64,000 bases of DNA, taken from positions 2,024,726 to 2,088,725 of the forward strand of contig NZ_LN890655.1 of assembly GCF_900066015.1 (NCBI RefSeq). The letters run 5' to 3'. Below, piece after piece: positions 8,306 through 18,287 of the stretch; positions within the stretch are counted from its first letter, which is position 1, and every line of letters begins with the position of its first letter. The notes under the pieces were generated by a model that saw only the letters and a list, made by a program, of their open reading frames with translations, had not been told where the DNA came from and did no database searches. A program made the translations under genes and the position numbers. The stretch comes from Candidatus Promineifilum breve. GTDB taxonomy: Bacteria > Chloroflexota > Anaerolineae > Promineifilales > Promineifilaceae.

Positions 8306-8797
8306 ATGAGCCACATGATCGTCTTCGCGTCGCCCACGTTGGACGGCGCCTACGCCATGCGCGACGCGCTGGACGATCTGCGCGCCTTCGATCTGGTGGC
8401 CGTGAAAGACGCGGCCGTGGTGGAACGGCTGCCCGACGGCGCGGTGCGCGTGCGCCAATCGTTTAATCTGGTCGGCGCGGGAGCGTTGGGCGGCGCGGCC
8501 TGGGGGGCGCTCATCGGCCTGGTCTTTCTCTCCCCCTGGCTGGGGCTGGCCGTGGGCGGCATCGCCGGGGCGCTGGCCGGCCGCTTCGCCGACATCGGCA
8601 TCGACGACGCCTTTATCCGCGAGGTGGGCGAGGGCGTGCCGCCGGGCAGCTCGGCCTTTTTTCTGCTCATCGACAACTGGGAACAGAGCAAGGCCCTGCG
8701 CCTGCTGGCCGATTTCGGCACGACCATTATCCACACCAGCATGCCGCCGGATGAAGAAGCGCGGCTGCGCGCCTTCCTTGCCGCGGCCGAAGAATAG
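8306..8797 (+). CDS. DUF1269 family membrane-associated protein
   Basis: A 163-residue protein. The N-terminal segment (about 1-60) is an alpha/beta ferredoxin-like region (FASPTLDGAYAMRDALDDL). It is followed by a Gly/Ala-rich hydrophobic hairpin (LVGAGALGGAAWGALIG, SPWLGLAVGGIAGALAG; about 62-100), then FADIGIDDAFIREVGEGVPPGSSA, which is the DUF1269 signature. Known: the family is widespread and of unclear role, sometimes tied to stress responses. It begins just after a palindromic repeat, and no good ribosome-binding site is seen. Confidence 0.88.
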   Translation: MSHMIVFASPTLDGAYAMRDALDDLRAFDLVAVKDAAVVERLPDGAVRVRQSFNLVGAGALGGAAWGALIGLVFLSPWLGLAVGGIAGALAGRFADIGIDDAFIREVGEGVPPGSSAFFLLIDNWEQSKALRLLADFGTTIIHTSMPPDEEARLRAFLAAAEE

Positions 8798-8866
8798 TAG
8801 ACGTAGACGCCGGTTGCCACCCCCGGCGCAACTCTAGCGGTCTAGAACACCATCTGAGATACCCTT

Positions 8867-11332
8867 ATGGAAATTCAACATCCGACTACCGACCGCACCG
8901 GCCGCACGCCGGAAGCGTTTCGCCAGAATATCGTCAATAATCTCTATTACTCGCGCGGGGCCAACGTGCAGTCGGCCAGCAACTACGACATCTACATGGC
9001 CCTGTCGCGCACCGTGCGCAACCATCTGGTGGAGCGCTTCCGCCGCACGGTCGATATGCGCTACGCCGTTAACCCGCGTTTTGTCTACTATCTATCGGCC
9101 GAATACCTGCTGGGCCGGCAGTTGCCGCAAAATCTGCTCTATAGCGACACCGGTGAACTGGCCGGCGCGGCCCTCGATGGTTCGCAATTCCCCATGACGA
9201 CCATGATCGAGCAGGACGTGGAGCCGGGGCTGGGCAACGGCGGTCTGGGGCGGCTGGCGGCCTGCTTCCTCGATTCGCTGGCGACACTGGACATCCCGGC
9301 CATCGGCTACGGCATTCGCTACGAATACGGCATCTTTCGCCAGGAGATCCGCGACGGCTACCAGGTGGAGCAGCCCGACGAATGGCTGGCCCTCGACTTC
9401 CCGTGGGAGTTCGCCCAACCCGACGACATGATCCCGGTCGGCTTCGGCGGCCATGCCGAGCACTACCACGACGCGCACGGCCACGTGCGCGCCCGCTGGC
9501 ATCCGGCCGAGCAGGTGATGGGCGAGCCGCACCACATCCTCGTGCCCGGCTACGGCACGACCACGGTCAACTTCCTGCGTCTGTGGCGAGCGCGGGCCAC
9601 GGCCGAGTTCGACTTTCGCCTGTTCGACATCGGCGACTACGCCAGCGCCGTGCAGGCCAAGGTGCACAGCGAGAACATCTCCAAGGTGCTCTATCCCAAC
9701 GACAACACGCCCCAGGGGCGCGAATTACGCCTGCGACAACAATACTTCTTCGTCGCCTGCTCGCTGCGCGACATCATCGATCGCTTCCTGCGCTGCGGCA
9801 ATCCCATCGAGGACCTGGCCGAGAAGGTTGTCATCCAACTCAACGACACCCACCCCGTGGTCGGCATCCCCGAACTCATGCGGCTGCTGATTGACGAATA
9901 CGATCTGGAGTGGCACGCGGCGTGGGAGATTACCGGCCGCGTCTTCGCCTACACCTGCCACACGCTCATGCCCGAGGCGCTGGAAAAGTGGCCGGTCAGC
10001 CTGTTCGAGCGCCTGTTGCCGCGCCACATGGTGATCATCAACGAGATCAACCGCCGCTTTCTGGCCGACGTCAGCGCTCGCTACCCCAACGATTACGACC
10101 GCCTGTCGCGGCTATCGCTCATCGAGGACGGCGGCGAGCGCCAGGTGCGCATGGCCCATCTGGCCGTCGTCGGCAGCTTCTCGGTCAACGGCGTGGCCGA
10201 GTTACACTCCCAACTCCTGAAGGATCGCGTGTTGCGCGACTTCTATGAGTTGTGGCCGGAGCGCTTCAACAACAAGACCAACGGCGTCACGCCGCGCCGC
10301 TTCATCCGCCTGGCGAACCCGCGCCTCTCCGGCCTCATCAGCGATACCATCGGCGATGGCTGGCTGCGCGATCTGGATCGGCTGGAGCAACTGGAGAGCC
10401 ACGCCGCCGACGCCGCCTTCCGCGCCCAGTGGCGGGCGGTGAAGACAGCCAACAAGGTCGATCTGGCGGCGGTCATTCTGGCGCGCACCGGCTGCGTCGT
10501 CGATCCCAATTCGATGTACGACGTGATGGTGAAGCGGCTGCACGAATACAAGCGCCAACTGCTCCAGGCGCTCCACATCATCACCCGCTACAACCGGCTG
10601 GTGGCCGACCCCACGCTCGATCTGACGCCGCGCACCTTCATCTTCGGGGCCAAGGCCGCGCCCGGCTACTACATGGCGAAACTCATCATCAAGCTCATCA
10701 ACGCCGTGGGCGAGGTGGTCAACAATGACCCGGTGGCCGGCAAGTTGATGAAGGTCGTCTTTCTGCCCAACTTCAACGTGACCCTGGGCGAGAGCATCTA
10801 CCCCGCGGCCGACCTGTCGGAGCAGATTTCGATGGCCGGCAAGGAAGCGTCGGGCACGGGCAACATGAAGTTCGCCCTCAACGGCGCGCTGACCATCGGC
10901 ACGCTGGACGGGGCCAACATCGAAATTCGCGAGCGCGTGGGGGCCGAGAACTTCTTCCACTTCGGCCTGACCGTCGAGGAGGTGTTCGCGCTGAAGGCCC
11001 AGGGCTACCGGCCAATGGATTACGTGGCGGCCGCCCCTGAGCTGGAAAAGGCATTGAAGCAGATCGCGTCGGGCGTCTTCTCCGACGGCGACCCGACCCT
11101 GTTCGAGCCGATCATCCGCACGCTACTTGACCGCGACGAATTCCTGGTGCTGGCCGACTACGCGGCCTACATCGAAAGCCAGGAAGAGGTCGATCGCGCC
11201 TATCGCGACGAAGAAACGTGGACGCAGCGGGCCATCCTGAACGCGGCGCGCTGCGGCTTTTTCTCGTCCGACCGGGCCATGCGCCAATACGCCGAGGAGA
11301 TTTGGCGGGTGAAGTCCCTGCCCGTGAAATAA
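8867..11332 (+). CDS. glgP: Glycogen/starch/alpha-glucan phosphorylase
   Basis: An 821-residue protein of full family length (800-850). It splits terminal alpha-1,4 glucose units of glycogen with phosphate to give glucose-1-phosphate, using pyridoxal phosphate. Signatures: [30 protein letters not shown], the substrate region [13 protein letters not shown], and the PLP site [19 protein letters not shown] with its lysine in GNMKF. The start gives the usual N-terminus ([18 protein letters not shown]). Cytoplasmic. Presence implies glycogen storage; no synthesis genes lie nearby. Confidence 0.97.
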   Translation: MEIQHPTTDRTGRTPEAFRQNIVNNLYYSRGANVQSASNYDIYMALSRTVRNHLVERFRRTVDMRYAVNPRFVYYLSAEYLLGRQLPQNLLYSDTGELAGAALDGSQFPMTTMIEQDVEPGLGNGGLGRLAACFLDSLATLDIPAIGYGIRYEYGIFRQEIRDGYQVEQPDEWLALDFPWEFAQPDDMIPVGFGGHAEHYHDAHGHVRARWHPAEQVMGEPHHILVPGYGTTTVNFLRLWRARATAEFDFRLFDIGDYASAVQAKVHSENISKVLYPNDNTPQGRELRLRQQYFFVACSLRDIIDRFLRCGNPIEDLAEKVVIQLNDTHPVVGIPELMRLLIDEYDLEWHAAWEITGRVFAYTCHTLMPEALEKWPVSLFERLLPRHMVIINEINRRFLADVSARYPNDYDRLSRLSLIEDGGERQVRMAHLAVVGSFSVNGVAELHSQLLKDRVLRDFYELWPERFNNKTNGVTPRRFIRLANPRLSGLISDTIGDGWLRDLDRLEQLESHAADAAFRAQWRAVKTANKVDLAAVILARTGCVVDPNSMYDVMVKRLHEYKRQLLQALHIITRYNRLVADPTLDLTPRTFIFGAKAAPGYYMAKLIIKLINAVGEVVNNDPVAGKLMKVVFLPNFNVTLGESIYPAADLSEQISMAGKEASGTGNMKFALNGALTIGTLDGANIEIRERVGAENFFHFGLTVEEVFALKAQGYRPMDYVAAAPELEKALKQIASGVFSDGDPTLFEPIIRTLLDRDEFLVLADYAAYIESQEEVDRAYRDEETWTQRAILNAARCGFFSSDRAMRQYAEEIWRVKSLPVK

Positions 11333-11385
11333 CTCCACCCATTGAGACGGCTGCGACCCTACCGTGTTCATCTGATCCGGTGAGC

Positions 11386-11414
11386 TTGCTTCTCATAATA
11401 CACTTAGTTATACT
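11386..11414 (+). promoter_or_regulatory. Sigma-70-type promoter for DUF308 gene
   Basis: TTGCTT (11386-11391), 17-bp spacer, TATACT (11409-11414), 57 bp before the 11471 start. Confidence 0.6.
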
Positions 11415-11470
11415 AGAATATTAGACCGTTTTCGGTATGATCATTTTACTTACAAGGAGACATCATCACA

Positions 11471-12013
11471 ATGACAACAGCGAAAGCAGCCTTTGGTCAG
11501 CAAAAGCGGGCCGTGCCCTGGTGGATTCCGTTGATCGAGGGCATCGCCCTGATCATCATCGGTATCCTGCTGTTCAGCAACCCGGCGGCCACCATCGTCG
11601 TCCTGGCCCAGGTTCTGGCTATCTATTGGCTTATCTCCGGTATCATGGAGATCGTCAGCCTGTTCCTGGATCGTACCGCCTGGGGCCTTAAGCTCCTGGG
11701 CGGCATCATCGGCATCTGGGCCGGCTTGTTCATCATCAATAACCCTCTCAGCGGCACGCTGGCCCTGGGCCTGACGGTTGTGATCATCCTCGGCATCCAG
11801 TCCCTTATCCTGGGCGTTATCCACCTGCTGCAAGCCTTCCGCGGCGCGGGCTGGGGGATGGGCGTGGTGGGCATCATCAACATCATCTTCGGCCTGATCC
11901 TGCTGGGCAACACCCTCATCGCCGCGGCCACGCTGCCGTGGGTGCTGGGCGCCTTCGCCCTGATCGGCGGCATCGCCACCGTTTTCATGGCCTTCCGCTT
12001 GCGGACGACCTGA
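11471..12013 (+). CDS. DUF308 / HdeD family membrane protein
   Basis: A 180-residue protein with six hydrophobic helices in three hairpins, each with the family's pattern (IPLIEGIALIIIGILLF, WLISGIMEIVSLF, LLGGIIGIWAGLFII). Known: HdeD-type proteins of the DUF308 family are small inner-membrane proteins, with an acid-resistance role in E. coli. AAGGAG lies 11 nt before the start and a good promoter and terminator frame the gene, so it is monocistronic. A second DUF308 gene lies at 28064-28648. Confidence 0.9.
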   Translation: MTTAKAAFGQQKRAVPWWIPLIEGIALIIIGILLFSNPAATIVVLAQVLAIYWLISGIMEIVSLFLDRTAWGLKLLGGIIGIWAGLFIINNPLSGTLALGLTVVIILGIQSLILGVIHLLQAFRGAGWGMGVVGIINIIFGLILLGNTLIAAATLPWVLGAFALIGGIATVFMAFRLRTT

Positions 12014-12080
12014 TCCGATTCCCAACCTTAGTAGGCCGGTGATTCGCGTTTCCTGGCGCGAACGCCGGTTCAACAGCATA

Positions 12081-12130
12081 AACCGGGGGAGCGTGGGCCA
12101 ATAGTGGCCCATTCTCCCCCGGTTTTCATT
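12081..12130 (+). terminator. Intrinsic terminator after DUF308 gene
   Basis: AACCGGGGGAG pairs with CTCCCCCGGTT, with an inner GTGGGCCA/TGGCCC stem, followed by the T-rich tail TTTTCATTTT. Confidence 0.8.
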
Positions 12131-12287
12131 TTCACCCCCAACGCGATTATTCACGTCAGATTCATTGTAAGCTAGACGCCATACTATACACTGTAACGAA
12201 AGCGATTATTGTTAGTTTAATGACATCCCTAAAGTCGTATTGGATTATTAACCTATGGTCGTCAGTTCCGACCGCGGGAGGTAACTC

Positions 12288-13481
12288 GTGAAACAGAGTA
12301 TCGGTTTCTTTGGATTTGTGGCCCTCATGGTTCTGGCCTGGGTCAGCATGATGGGGCCACGTTCGTCCACCGGCGGAGTGGCATTGCAGGAAGTCCCCAA
12401 TCTGCCCAGCGTCACCTTTTTGGGCGAAGGCCCGGCGACATTCACCATCGATCCAGAACACATCTTCGTCGTAAAATACCGGCGCAACGATTACAAGGAA
12501 GAACCCGGCCCCACCTACGAGGCCGAAGCCGGCGAGCGCGTGTGGGACTTCAGCTTTGTACCCGACAACGAGGCCATCCTTTACTCCGAAGAGCACGACT
12601 GGGGTCCGGTGCAGATGGGCTGCGTCATCCAATACGTGCAGATTGACGACGACATCGACGACCGCGTCAATCACTTCTCCGTCAACGGCCTGAAACTCCA
12701 CACGGTCAATCAGGGCATGGTCACCTATGGCAGCTTCAACATTCCCCAGAGCGGCAATTTGATTTTCCAGGCCAACGACAGCGTCGGGCTGGCGATCCGC
12801 ATCTGCTATGACAAGGTCACGCCCACGCCTACCATGACGGCCACGGCCACGGGGACATTCACGCCGACACCCACGGCCACGGCCACGATGACGGCTACCA
12901 CCACCATCACGCCCACGGCCACCATCACGCCGACCATGACGGCCACGGCCACCGCCACGGCCACCGGCACATTGACGCCCACGGCGACCGGCACGCTGAC
13001 GCCGACCCCGACGGCCACGACCATCATCACGCCCACGGCGACGGCGACCGTGACGGCCACGCCGACGGCCACGGCCACGGCCACGACGACTTCCACCCCC
13101 ACGGTGGAGCCGCCGCCCGGCCCCATCGAAGGCACGGTGACGCCATCGCCCAGCCCCACGCCGGATGTGCCGCGGCTCGACTCCTGCCTGCGCATCAACT
13201 TCGAGATTGGCGACGACGAAGCCCGCCGCGGAACGTATTTCGTCCAGGAAGTGGGCGGCCGGTTGCTGGCGAGTTGGTGGGCCGACTCGGGTTGGATGGA
13301 TAGCGGCTGGATTCGCGACATCGACATCACCTTCCAGTCGGTCTACGTGCAGGTGTTCTTCGTCAAGGGCGACGGCTCGCCGCCGCTGGAGATGACCATC
13401 CTGAACCCCGCGCCGGGCACGACCTACGGCTGGCTGACCCGCGGGCGCTGCCACGCGCTGGAAGTGGAGTTCCCTGGATAG
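12288..13481 (+). CDS. Secreted protein with long Thr/Pro/Ala linker
   Basis: A 397-residue protein with an N-terminal signal-like helix (IGFFGFVALMVLAWVSMM). Residues about 35-178 form a beta-rich domain with conserved Cys in MGCVIQYV and RICYDK. Residues about 180-276 are a low-complexity TPTPTATAT-type linker. The last 110 residues form a second beta-rich domain (SCLRINFEIGDDEARRGTYF) that ends close to the C-terminus. GGGAGG lies a few nt before the start. No family recognised. Inference: a surface or extracellular two-domain protein with a flexible, possibly glycosylated linker. A hairpin repeat with a T tract terminates it. Confidence 0.75.
   Translation: MKQSIGFFGFVALMVLAWVSMMGPRSSTGGVALQEVPNLPSVTFLGEGPATFTIDPEHIFVVKYRRNDYKEEPGPTYEAEAGERVWDFSFVPDNEAILYSEEHDWGPVQMGCVIQYVQIDDDIDDRVNHFSVNGLKLHTVNQGMVTYGSFNIPQSGNLIFQANDSVGLAIRICYDKVTPTPTMTATATGTFTPTPTATATMTATTTITPTATITPTMTATATATATGTLTPTATGTLTPTPTATTIITPTATATVTATPTATATATTTSTPTVEPPPGPIEGTVTPSPSPTPDVPRLDSCLRINFEIGDDEARRGTYFVQEVGGRLLASWWADSGWMDSGWIRDIDITFQSVYVQVFFVKGDGSPPLEMTILNPAPGTTYGWLTRGRCHALEVEFPG
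12827..13115. repeat. Low-complexity ACG/CCC repeat encoding Thr/Pro/Ala linker
   Basis: Irregular 6-bp-based repeats (ACGGCC, ACGCCG, ACCATC) encoding a TPTATATAT-like region of about 97 residues. The opposite strand is open here only because of this composition. Confidence 0.85.
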
Positions 13482-13490
13482 CAATCCCTA

Positions 13491-13522
13491 GAAACCGGGT
13501 TTTTTCTTGAAAACCCGGTTTC
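13491..13522. repeat. Palindromic element family A, copy 1
   Basis: 32-bp hairpin with arms GAAACCGGGTTTT and AAAACCCGGTTTC around a TTCTTG centre. It lies 10 bp after the stop of the secreted Thr-rich protein. Further copies: 13541, 23001, 25186, 28687, 35597. Confidence 0.9.
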
Positions 13523-13540
13523 TTTCCTGCTCTGACAAAT

Positions 13541-13581
13541 AGAAACCGAGTTTTCAAGAAAAAACTCGGTTTCTTTTTTTT
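13541..13581 (+). terminator. Palindromic element family A, copy 2, acting as terminator
   Basis: Arms AGAAACCGAGTTTT and AAAACTCGGTTTCT, in reverse internal orientation to copy 1, followed directly by eight T residues. Placed just after a gene end, it should work as an intrinsic terminator. Confidence 0.7.
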
Positions 13582-13646
13582 GTGCCAATCGGCCCATCAT
13601 CCGGCATAATCCCCCTAACTAACCTTCATCAGACCGGAGGCGACGC

Positions 13647-14231
13647 ATGGACGAAACCAGGCCCCCGACCGAACAACCGGAAGAGACCACCGCCGACCCG
13701 CCGGCGGCGGTGCAGTGGATGATGCAACAGGCCGCGGCGGGGCTGTCGGCCGCTTCCCTGCCCGGCGCGTTGGACGAGCGGCTGGCCGCCGCCCCCCAAC
13801 CGACCGAAGCGACCCTGGCGGCGCGGCAACAGCGAGTGGCCGACGCGCTGCGGGCCAACGACCGGCTGACCGCGGGCCTGCCCGACGATGCCGCCACGGC
13901 CCTGCTCGATCTGGGGTTGGCGATGGCCGGGCAAGTCGTGGCCGACACGGCCGAGTTGGACGACGCCGCCGCCGAAGACGTATTGCAGCCGCGGGCGCGG
14001 GCCGTGCGCCGCCTGATGATGGCCGCCACCGAGGCCGCGACGCTGCCCACGCCGCCGGCCGACGCGGTGGCCGAATGGACGCGGCAGGCGGCCGTAGCCC
14101 TGGGCGACCATTTTGCGCCGCCCGACCCCGCCGCCGAGCGCGCCCTGGCCGACGCATGGCGCGCCGCCGGCCAACCTACGGGGCGGATCGCCGCCTTGCG
14201 CCGCTTCATCGAGGAGCACAGCCATCGCTGA
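13647..14231 (+). CDS. Hypothetical helical Ala-rich protein
   Basis: A 194-residue, Ala-rich (about 30%), acidic and mostly helical protein with no signal peptide or membrane segment. GGAGG precedes the ATG. It repeats a theme of short amphipathic helices (LAARQQRVADALRANDRL, DDAATALLDLGLAMAG). I do not recognise a family. It is followed at once by the phospholipase D-like lipoprotein gene, so the two probably form an operon. Strong GC-driven open frames on the other strand overlap it, but this frame has the ribosome-binding site and ordinary codon use. Confidence 0.65.
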   Translation: MDETRPPTEQPEETTADPPAAVQWMMQQAAAGLSAASLPGALDERLAAAPQPTEATLAARQQRVADALRANDRLTAGLPDDAATALLDLGLAMAGQVVADTAELDDAAAEDVLQPRARAVRRLMMAATEAATLPTPPADAVAEWTRQAAVALGDHFAPPDPAAERALADAWRAAGQPTGRIAALRRFIEEHSHR

Positions 14232-14247
14232 GCGGGCCGGCCGGTCA

Positions 14248-15549
14248 ATGGGGCGACGGCGCTGGGCCGGTGGCTGGCTGCTGGTGCTGGCCTTGCTGCT
14301 GGCCGGCTGCGATGGCGGGGCCGCGCCATTCGACCCCACGCCCACCTTCGCCCCACCGAGCACGCGCCGGCCGCTGCCCACGTTGGCCCCCGACGCGCCG
14401 ACGCCACTCGTCAGCCCGTCGCCGCTGCCGCCCACCATCCCCCCGCCCACGCCGGAGGTGCAGCCGACGCCCCTGCCTTCCGCTACCCGGCCGCCGGGCG
14501 GCGGCCCCGCGCCAACGTTGCCCGGCCAGGGGGTCGAGTTGCCGCGCGACATCGGCTTCGATGGCGGCTGGTGGGCGGTATTGTTCAGCCCCGGCCCCAG
14601 CGGCAACGCGGCCAACGGGCAGTACATTTTCGACAAACTGGTGGGCTATATCGACGCGGCGCAGACCTCGATCCATATTGCCGCCTTCGAGACCAACCTG
14701 ACGCCGGTGGCCGCGGCGCTGGCCCGCGCCCACGCGCGCGGCGTCGATGTGCGCTGGATCACCGACGACGAGCACGGCATCGACGCCGACGGCGAGGCGG
14801 GGCGCGGCCAGTTCGCCCTGCTGGAAGAAGCCGGTGTGCCGTTGCGCGATGACCTGCGCGGCGCGCTGATGCACAACAAGTTCATCATCTTTGACGGCCA
14901 TATCGTCTGGACCGGCTCGATGAACCTGACCACCAACGACGTCTACCGCAACAATAACAACGTGGTGGTCATCGAGTCGCCGGAGGTGGCCGCCATCTAT
15001 GAGGCCGAGTTCGCCGAGATGTGGGGTGGCCGGTTCGGGCCGCGCTCGCCGGCCCAGACGGGCCAGGACGTGCTGGATCGCAACGGGCGGCCGTTCGTCA
15101 TCCGCTTTGCGCCGGAGGATGAGCCGCTGGATGCTCTGGTGCAGTTAGCCGGGCTGGCCGAGCACAGCATCCGCTTCATGGCCTTTTCCTTCACCCACGA
15201 CGAGCTGGGGGCGGCGCTACGCGAGCGGGCCGCGGCCGGGGTCGACGTGCGCGGCATCTTCGAGACGTTCGGCAGCGAGACGATCTACAGCGAGTTGACG
15301 CCGCTGGTCTGCGCCGGGATCGATGCCCGCCAGGACGGCAACGCCGGGATGTTGCACCACAAGGTGATCGTCATCGACGAGACGGTGGTGGTCACCGGCT
15401 CGCTGAACTTCTCCAACAACGCCGCCGACAGCAACGACGAGAACGTGCTCATCCTGGCCGACGCGGGCATCGCCGGGTTGTATCTGGAGGAGTTCGAGCG
15501 GCGTTGGGCCGAGGCGCGGCCGTTCCTGCCGGCGGAGGCAGATTGCTAA
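14248..15549 (+). CDS. Phospholipase D-like lipoprotein (two HKD motifs)
   Basis: A 433-residue protein starting MGRRRWAGGW, with a lipobox LLLAGC (Cys21) that predicts a membrane-anchored lipoprotein. A Pro/Thr-rich spacer (about 25-100) follows. The catalytic region has two HKD motifs, MHNKFIIFDGHIVWTGSMN and LHHKVIVIDETVVVTGSLN, each with His-x-Lys and a downstream Asp and the expected G-S-x-N. Known: two HKDs form one active site in PLD-superfamily nucleases and phospholipases. Inference: an extracytoplasmic nuclease or phosphodiesterase. The start is 16 bp after the preceding stop; an upstream in-frame start would overlap that gene and lose the signal peptide. Confidence 0.88.
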   Translation: MGRRRWAGGWLLVLALLLAGCDGGAAPFDPTPTFAPPSTRRPLPTLAPDAPTPLVSPSPLPPTIPPPTPEVQPTPLPSATRPPGGGPAPTLPGQGVELPRDIGFDGGWWAVLFSPGPSGNAANGQYIFDKLVGYIDAAQTSIHIAAFETNLTPVAAALARAHARGVDVRWITDDEHGIDADGEAGRGQFALLEEAGVPLRDDLRGALMHNKFIIFDGHIVWTGSMNLTTNDVYRNNNNVVVIESPEVAAIYEAEFAEMWGGRFGPRSPAQTGQDVLDRNGRPFVIRFAPEDEPLDALVQLAGLAEHSIRFMAFSFTHDELGAALRERAAAGVDVRGIFETFGSETIYSELTPLVCAGIDARQDGNAGMLHHKVIVIDETVVVTGSLNFSNNAADSNDENVLILADAGIAGLYLEEFERRWAEARPFLPAEADC

Positions 15550-15555
15550 AAAGAA

Positions 15556-15633
15556 ATGGCTACGGATAAGAACGGACAAAACGGATGTAATTCAGTAAAC
15601 AAATCCGTTTTGTCCGTTTATATCCGTAGCCAT
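15556..15633. repeat. Long inverted repeat between convergent genes
   Basis: Arms ATGGCTACGGATAAGAACGG... and its complement ending ...ATATCCGTAGCCAT, about 31 bp each with one or two mismatches, around a 16-bp loop. The CGGAC/CCGTTTT units belong to the ATCCGT-rich family seen at 42104 and 63608. It lies between convergent gene ends and may stop transcription both ways. Confidence 0.8.
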
Positions 15634-15638
15634 CAATT

Positions 15639-18137
15639 CTATTCCCCAGCCGCATAGGCGGGGATTTCCAGGGCGCGGCCGGCGCTATCCACCAGGTAAT
15701 GGGGCAGCCAGGCCACGCCGAACAGCCGCACGCGCACGTCGGTCTTGCGCGGGGCCACGGGGATTTCGCGCGTATCGGCCATCAGGGCGTCCCACTTGGC
15801 CTCTACCTCGGCCATGGCGGCCTCCATCTCCTCTTGCAGATCGCCCACCTGTTCCTGCAAATCGGCGATGGTCTGCTGTGATTCCTCGATGTCGGCCTTG
15901 GCCTTATCGGCCATGCGCCGCTTGGAGAGGGAGGCGGACAGGCTCTTGCGCCGCCCGCCGAAGAAGCTGAGCAGCGTCTCGGCGTGCTTGGCGTATTCCT
16001 CGCCCTTGCGCGACTTGAAGTCGGCCTCGTCCTCGGCCAGTTCGCGCTCTTCCCGTTTCAGCTTGTCCTCGGCCGCGCGCAGCCTGGTGGCAAAGCGGGC
16101 CTTCACCTTGTCCAGTTCGGCCTGCATCTGGTCGTCGGCGGCGTCGTCGCACATGGCCTGGAAAGCGGCGTCGTCCACGTCCGGCCCGGCGTAGACCTTC
16201 AGCTTCTCATTGGCCCGCACGTTGACCGCGCCGTTGCGGACGACGTAATCCACGAAGTCGGCTTCTAATGTGCGCAACTGCTTGGCGTCGGCCAGCGGGC
16301 CGCTGAGGGGGGCAAAGCGGGCGTCGGCGCGGGGCGCGCGGTCGAGTTGGCGGTCGTCCACGGGCGGGTTGTGGTTGTCTTCCCAGCGAACGGTGGCCCC
16401 CGGCTCCGGGTCGGGGATGAGCGCCGTCCAGGTCATCGACGTATTGAGACCATATTTAGCGTTGGTCAGCAGCACCTCGGCCTGGGCCAGCAGCGCCGGG
16501 CGATAGAGGACGCCCGCCTCGCGCGCGCCGGGGTCGAGGGTGTAGCGATGCCGTTCGCCCGCTTCGGCCGTGGTCAGATTGGCCGGCAGGAAATATTCGC
16601 CCACGCCGGAGGGCACGGGCGGGCGGGTCAGCGTGCCGCTCGCTTCCGGCGTGCCGGGGGCCACGGGGCGCACCGGCGCGGGGGCGACTTCGACCGGCGC
16701 GGTTTGAGCCGTGGGGCGCGCGGCGGCCTTGTCCACACCCCTCAGCGCGTTGAGGGCCGGTATCTGCGTGCGCGTCAGCGGCCCGGCCAGATAGTTCATG
16801 GCCCAGCGCGTCTGGAAGAGGATGGGGGCCTTCTCGTGGACGTTGCGCATCAGGAAGACGCGCTTGCCGATGCCGGAGATGAGCCGATCCAGCTCGCGCA
16901 CGTCGACGGCCCCCGGCATGGCGCTGGTCAGGCCGTCGAGCAGGCGGGCCTTGTCCTGCTCCGTGCCCAGCTTGCCGATGAACCACGTGCCGGTGTTGGA
17001 TAGCCCCTTGTAGTCCACGTCAACCGGGTTCTGCGTCGCCAGCACCAGGCCGACGCCGAACGCGCGGGCCTGCTTGAGCATCCGCAGCATGACCGTCTTG
17101 GAGGGCGGGTTGCCCAGCGGCGGCATGTAGCCGAAGATCTCATCGAAGTAGACCAGGGCGCGCAGCGAAGTCGTGCCGCTCTGGCCGCGCATCCACGTTT
17201 CGACGTTGGCGAAGAGCAGCGTGACGAAGAACATGCGCTCCTCTTCGCTCAGGTGGGCGATGTAGAAGATGGAGTGGCGCGCGCGGCCGTCGGGCGTATA
17301 GAGCAAGGCGGCCACGTCGAGCGGTTCGCCGGTCATCCACGTCTGGAAGCTGGGCGAGGCCAGCATGCTGTTGAGGCGCATCGCCAGCCCGGCGCGGTCT
17401 TTCTCCGGGAAGAAAGAGTTGACATCGAGCACGCCCAGGCGGGCGAAGGGGGGCGTCTGAATCTGCATGATCAGCTCGCCCAGATCGAGGTCTTGCCCAT
17501 TGCGCCAGGCGTTGGCGACGATATTGGATAGCAGGATGTGCTCGCGGCTCTGCACCGGGTCGATGTCCTTCAGGCCGGTCAGGCTGAGCAGGGCCGTCAC
17601 CGTGCCGCTGATCTGCTCGCCCAGCACTTCCTCGTTGCCCTCCCAGGCCAGGCCGGGCGCGCCGAGCGAGGCCATGACGCTGAGGGGCACGCCCGACGAG
17701 GAGCCGGGGGTGTAGATCGTGAAATTGACGCTGTCGGCCAGCGCCCGCAGCCGCTCCGGGGCGATGCCCCATTGGGCCAGGCCGTTTTTCCACATCTCGG
17801 CCGTCTCGGCCGCGGCCTGCTCCTCGGTCTTGCCCTCTTTCTTGGCCTGGGCGGCGTTGATCCACGGCTGGAAGTCGCTCGGCAGCAGGTCGGGGAAGTG
17901 GAGCAACAGGTTTGTCAGGTCGCCCTTGGGGTCGATCATCAGGGCCGGGACGTTGTTGAGGGCTGCCTCCTCCAGCAGGCCGACGCACAGGCCGGTCTTG
18001 CCGGAGCCGGTCATGCCGACGACGACGGCGTGGGTCGTCAGGTCCTCGGAGTCGTAGCGCAACGGCTCGTCGGTCAGTTCGCCCGTCTTGGGATCCCACA
18101 CCTTGCCCAGAAAGTATTTGCCATCCATCTCACTCAT
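15639..18137 (-). CDS. HerA/DUF87-type ATP-binding protein with C-terminal coiled coil
   Basis: An 832-residue protein. GGAGG lies 9 nt before the ATG. The N-terminal region has Walker A GMTGSGKTG (about residues 41-49) after a short beta domain, then MIDPKGDLTNLL, and a Walker B-like hhhDE in ALVYFDEIFG (about 330), then the arginine-bearing FQTRWAMNYL. These match HerA/VirB4/FtsK-like ATPases that move DNA or proteins. Residues about 660-790 are a long charged coiled coil (KVKARFATRLRAAEDKLKRE). It is not beside the NurA nuclease that partners archaeal HerA. Inference: a stand-alone motor or clamp ATPase; substrate unknown. Confidence 0.85.
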   Translation of the reverse strand: MSEMDGKYFLGKVWDPKTGELTDEPLRYDSEDLTTHAVVVGMTGSGKTGLCVGLLEEAALNNVPALMIDPKGDLTNLLLHFPDLLPSDFQPWINAAQAKKEGKTEEQAAAETAEMWKNGLAQWGIAPERLRALADSVNFTIYTPGSSSGVPLSVMASLGAPGLAWEGNEEVLGEQISGTVTALLSLTGLKDIDPVQSREHILLSNIVANAWRNGQDLDLGELIMQIQTPPFARLGVLDVNSFFPEKDRAGLAMRLNSMLASPSFQTWMTGEPLDVAALLYTPDGRARHSIFYIAHLSEEERMFFVTLLFANVETWMRGQSGTTSLRALVYFDEIFGYMPPLGNPPSKTVMLRMLKQARAFGVGLVLATQNPVDVDYKGLSNTGTWFIGKLGTEQDKARLLDGLTSAMPGAVDVRELDRLISGIGKRVFLMRNVHEKAPILFQTRWAMNYLAGPLTRTQIPALNALRGVDKAAARPTAQTAPVEVAPAPVRPVAPGTPEASGTLTRPPVPSGVGEYFLPANLTTAEAGERHRYTLDPGAREAGVLYRPALLAQAEVLLTNAKYGLNTSMTWTALIPDPEPGATVRWEDNHNPPVDDRQLDRAPRADARFAPLSGPLADAKQLRTLEADFVDYVVRNGAVNVRANEKLKVYAGPDVDDAAFQAMCDDAADDQMQAELDKVKARFATRLRAAEDKLKREERELAEDEADFKSRKGEEYAKHAETLLSFFGGRRKSLSASLSKRRMADKAKADIEESQQTIADLQEQVGDLQEEMEAAMAEVEAKWDALMADTREIPVAPRKTDVRVRLFGVAWLPHYLVDSAGRALEIPAYAAGE

Positions 18138-18180
18138 GCTCAGAAACCTCCGCCCCCAATGTTACCCTAAGAGGAAGAGA

Positions 18181-18284
18181 AACCACAGATTGCACAAGAA
18201 GTGGACAGTGGATAGTGGACAGTGGGCAGTATCCAGACTGCCCACTGTCCACTATCCACTACCCACTAATCCCAATCTGTGGTT
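18181..18284. repeat. Nested palindrome of GTGGACA/GTGGATA heptamers
   Basis: Outer arms AACCACAGATTG and CAATCTGTGGTT enclose 7-bp iterated units (AGTGGAC, AGTGGAT, AGTGGGC) and their complement. A second copy of the heptamer family is at 57884. Confidence 0.85.
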
Positions 18285-18287
18285 TTC

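Noticed and set aside
12162-13484. 440-codon reverse open frame with Arg/Gly-rich centre
   Set aside because: It is the complement of the Thr/Pro repeat and has no conserved features; the plus-strand gene has a signal peptide and ribosome-binding site.
13629-14636. 335-codon reverse open frame over the two plus-strand genes
   Set aside because: Opposite frames carry the phospholipase D lipoprotein start and a gene with a good ribosome-binding site; the reverse frame is Gly/Arg-rich shadow.
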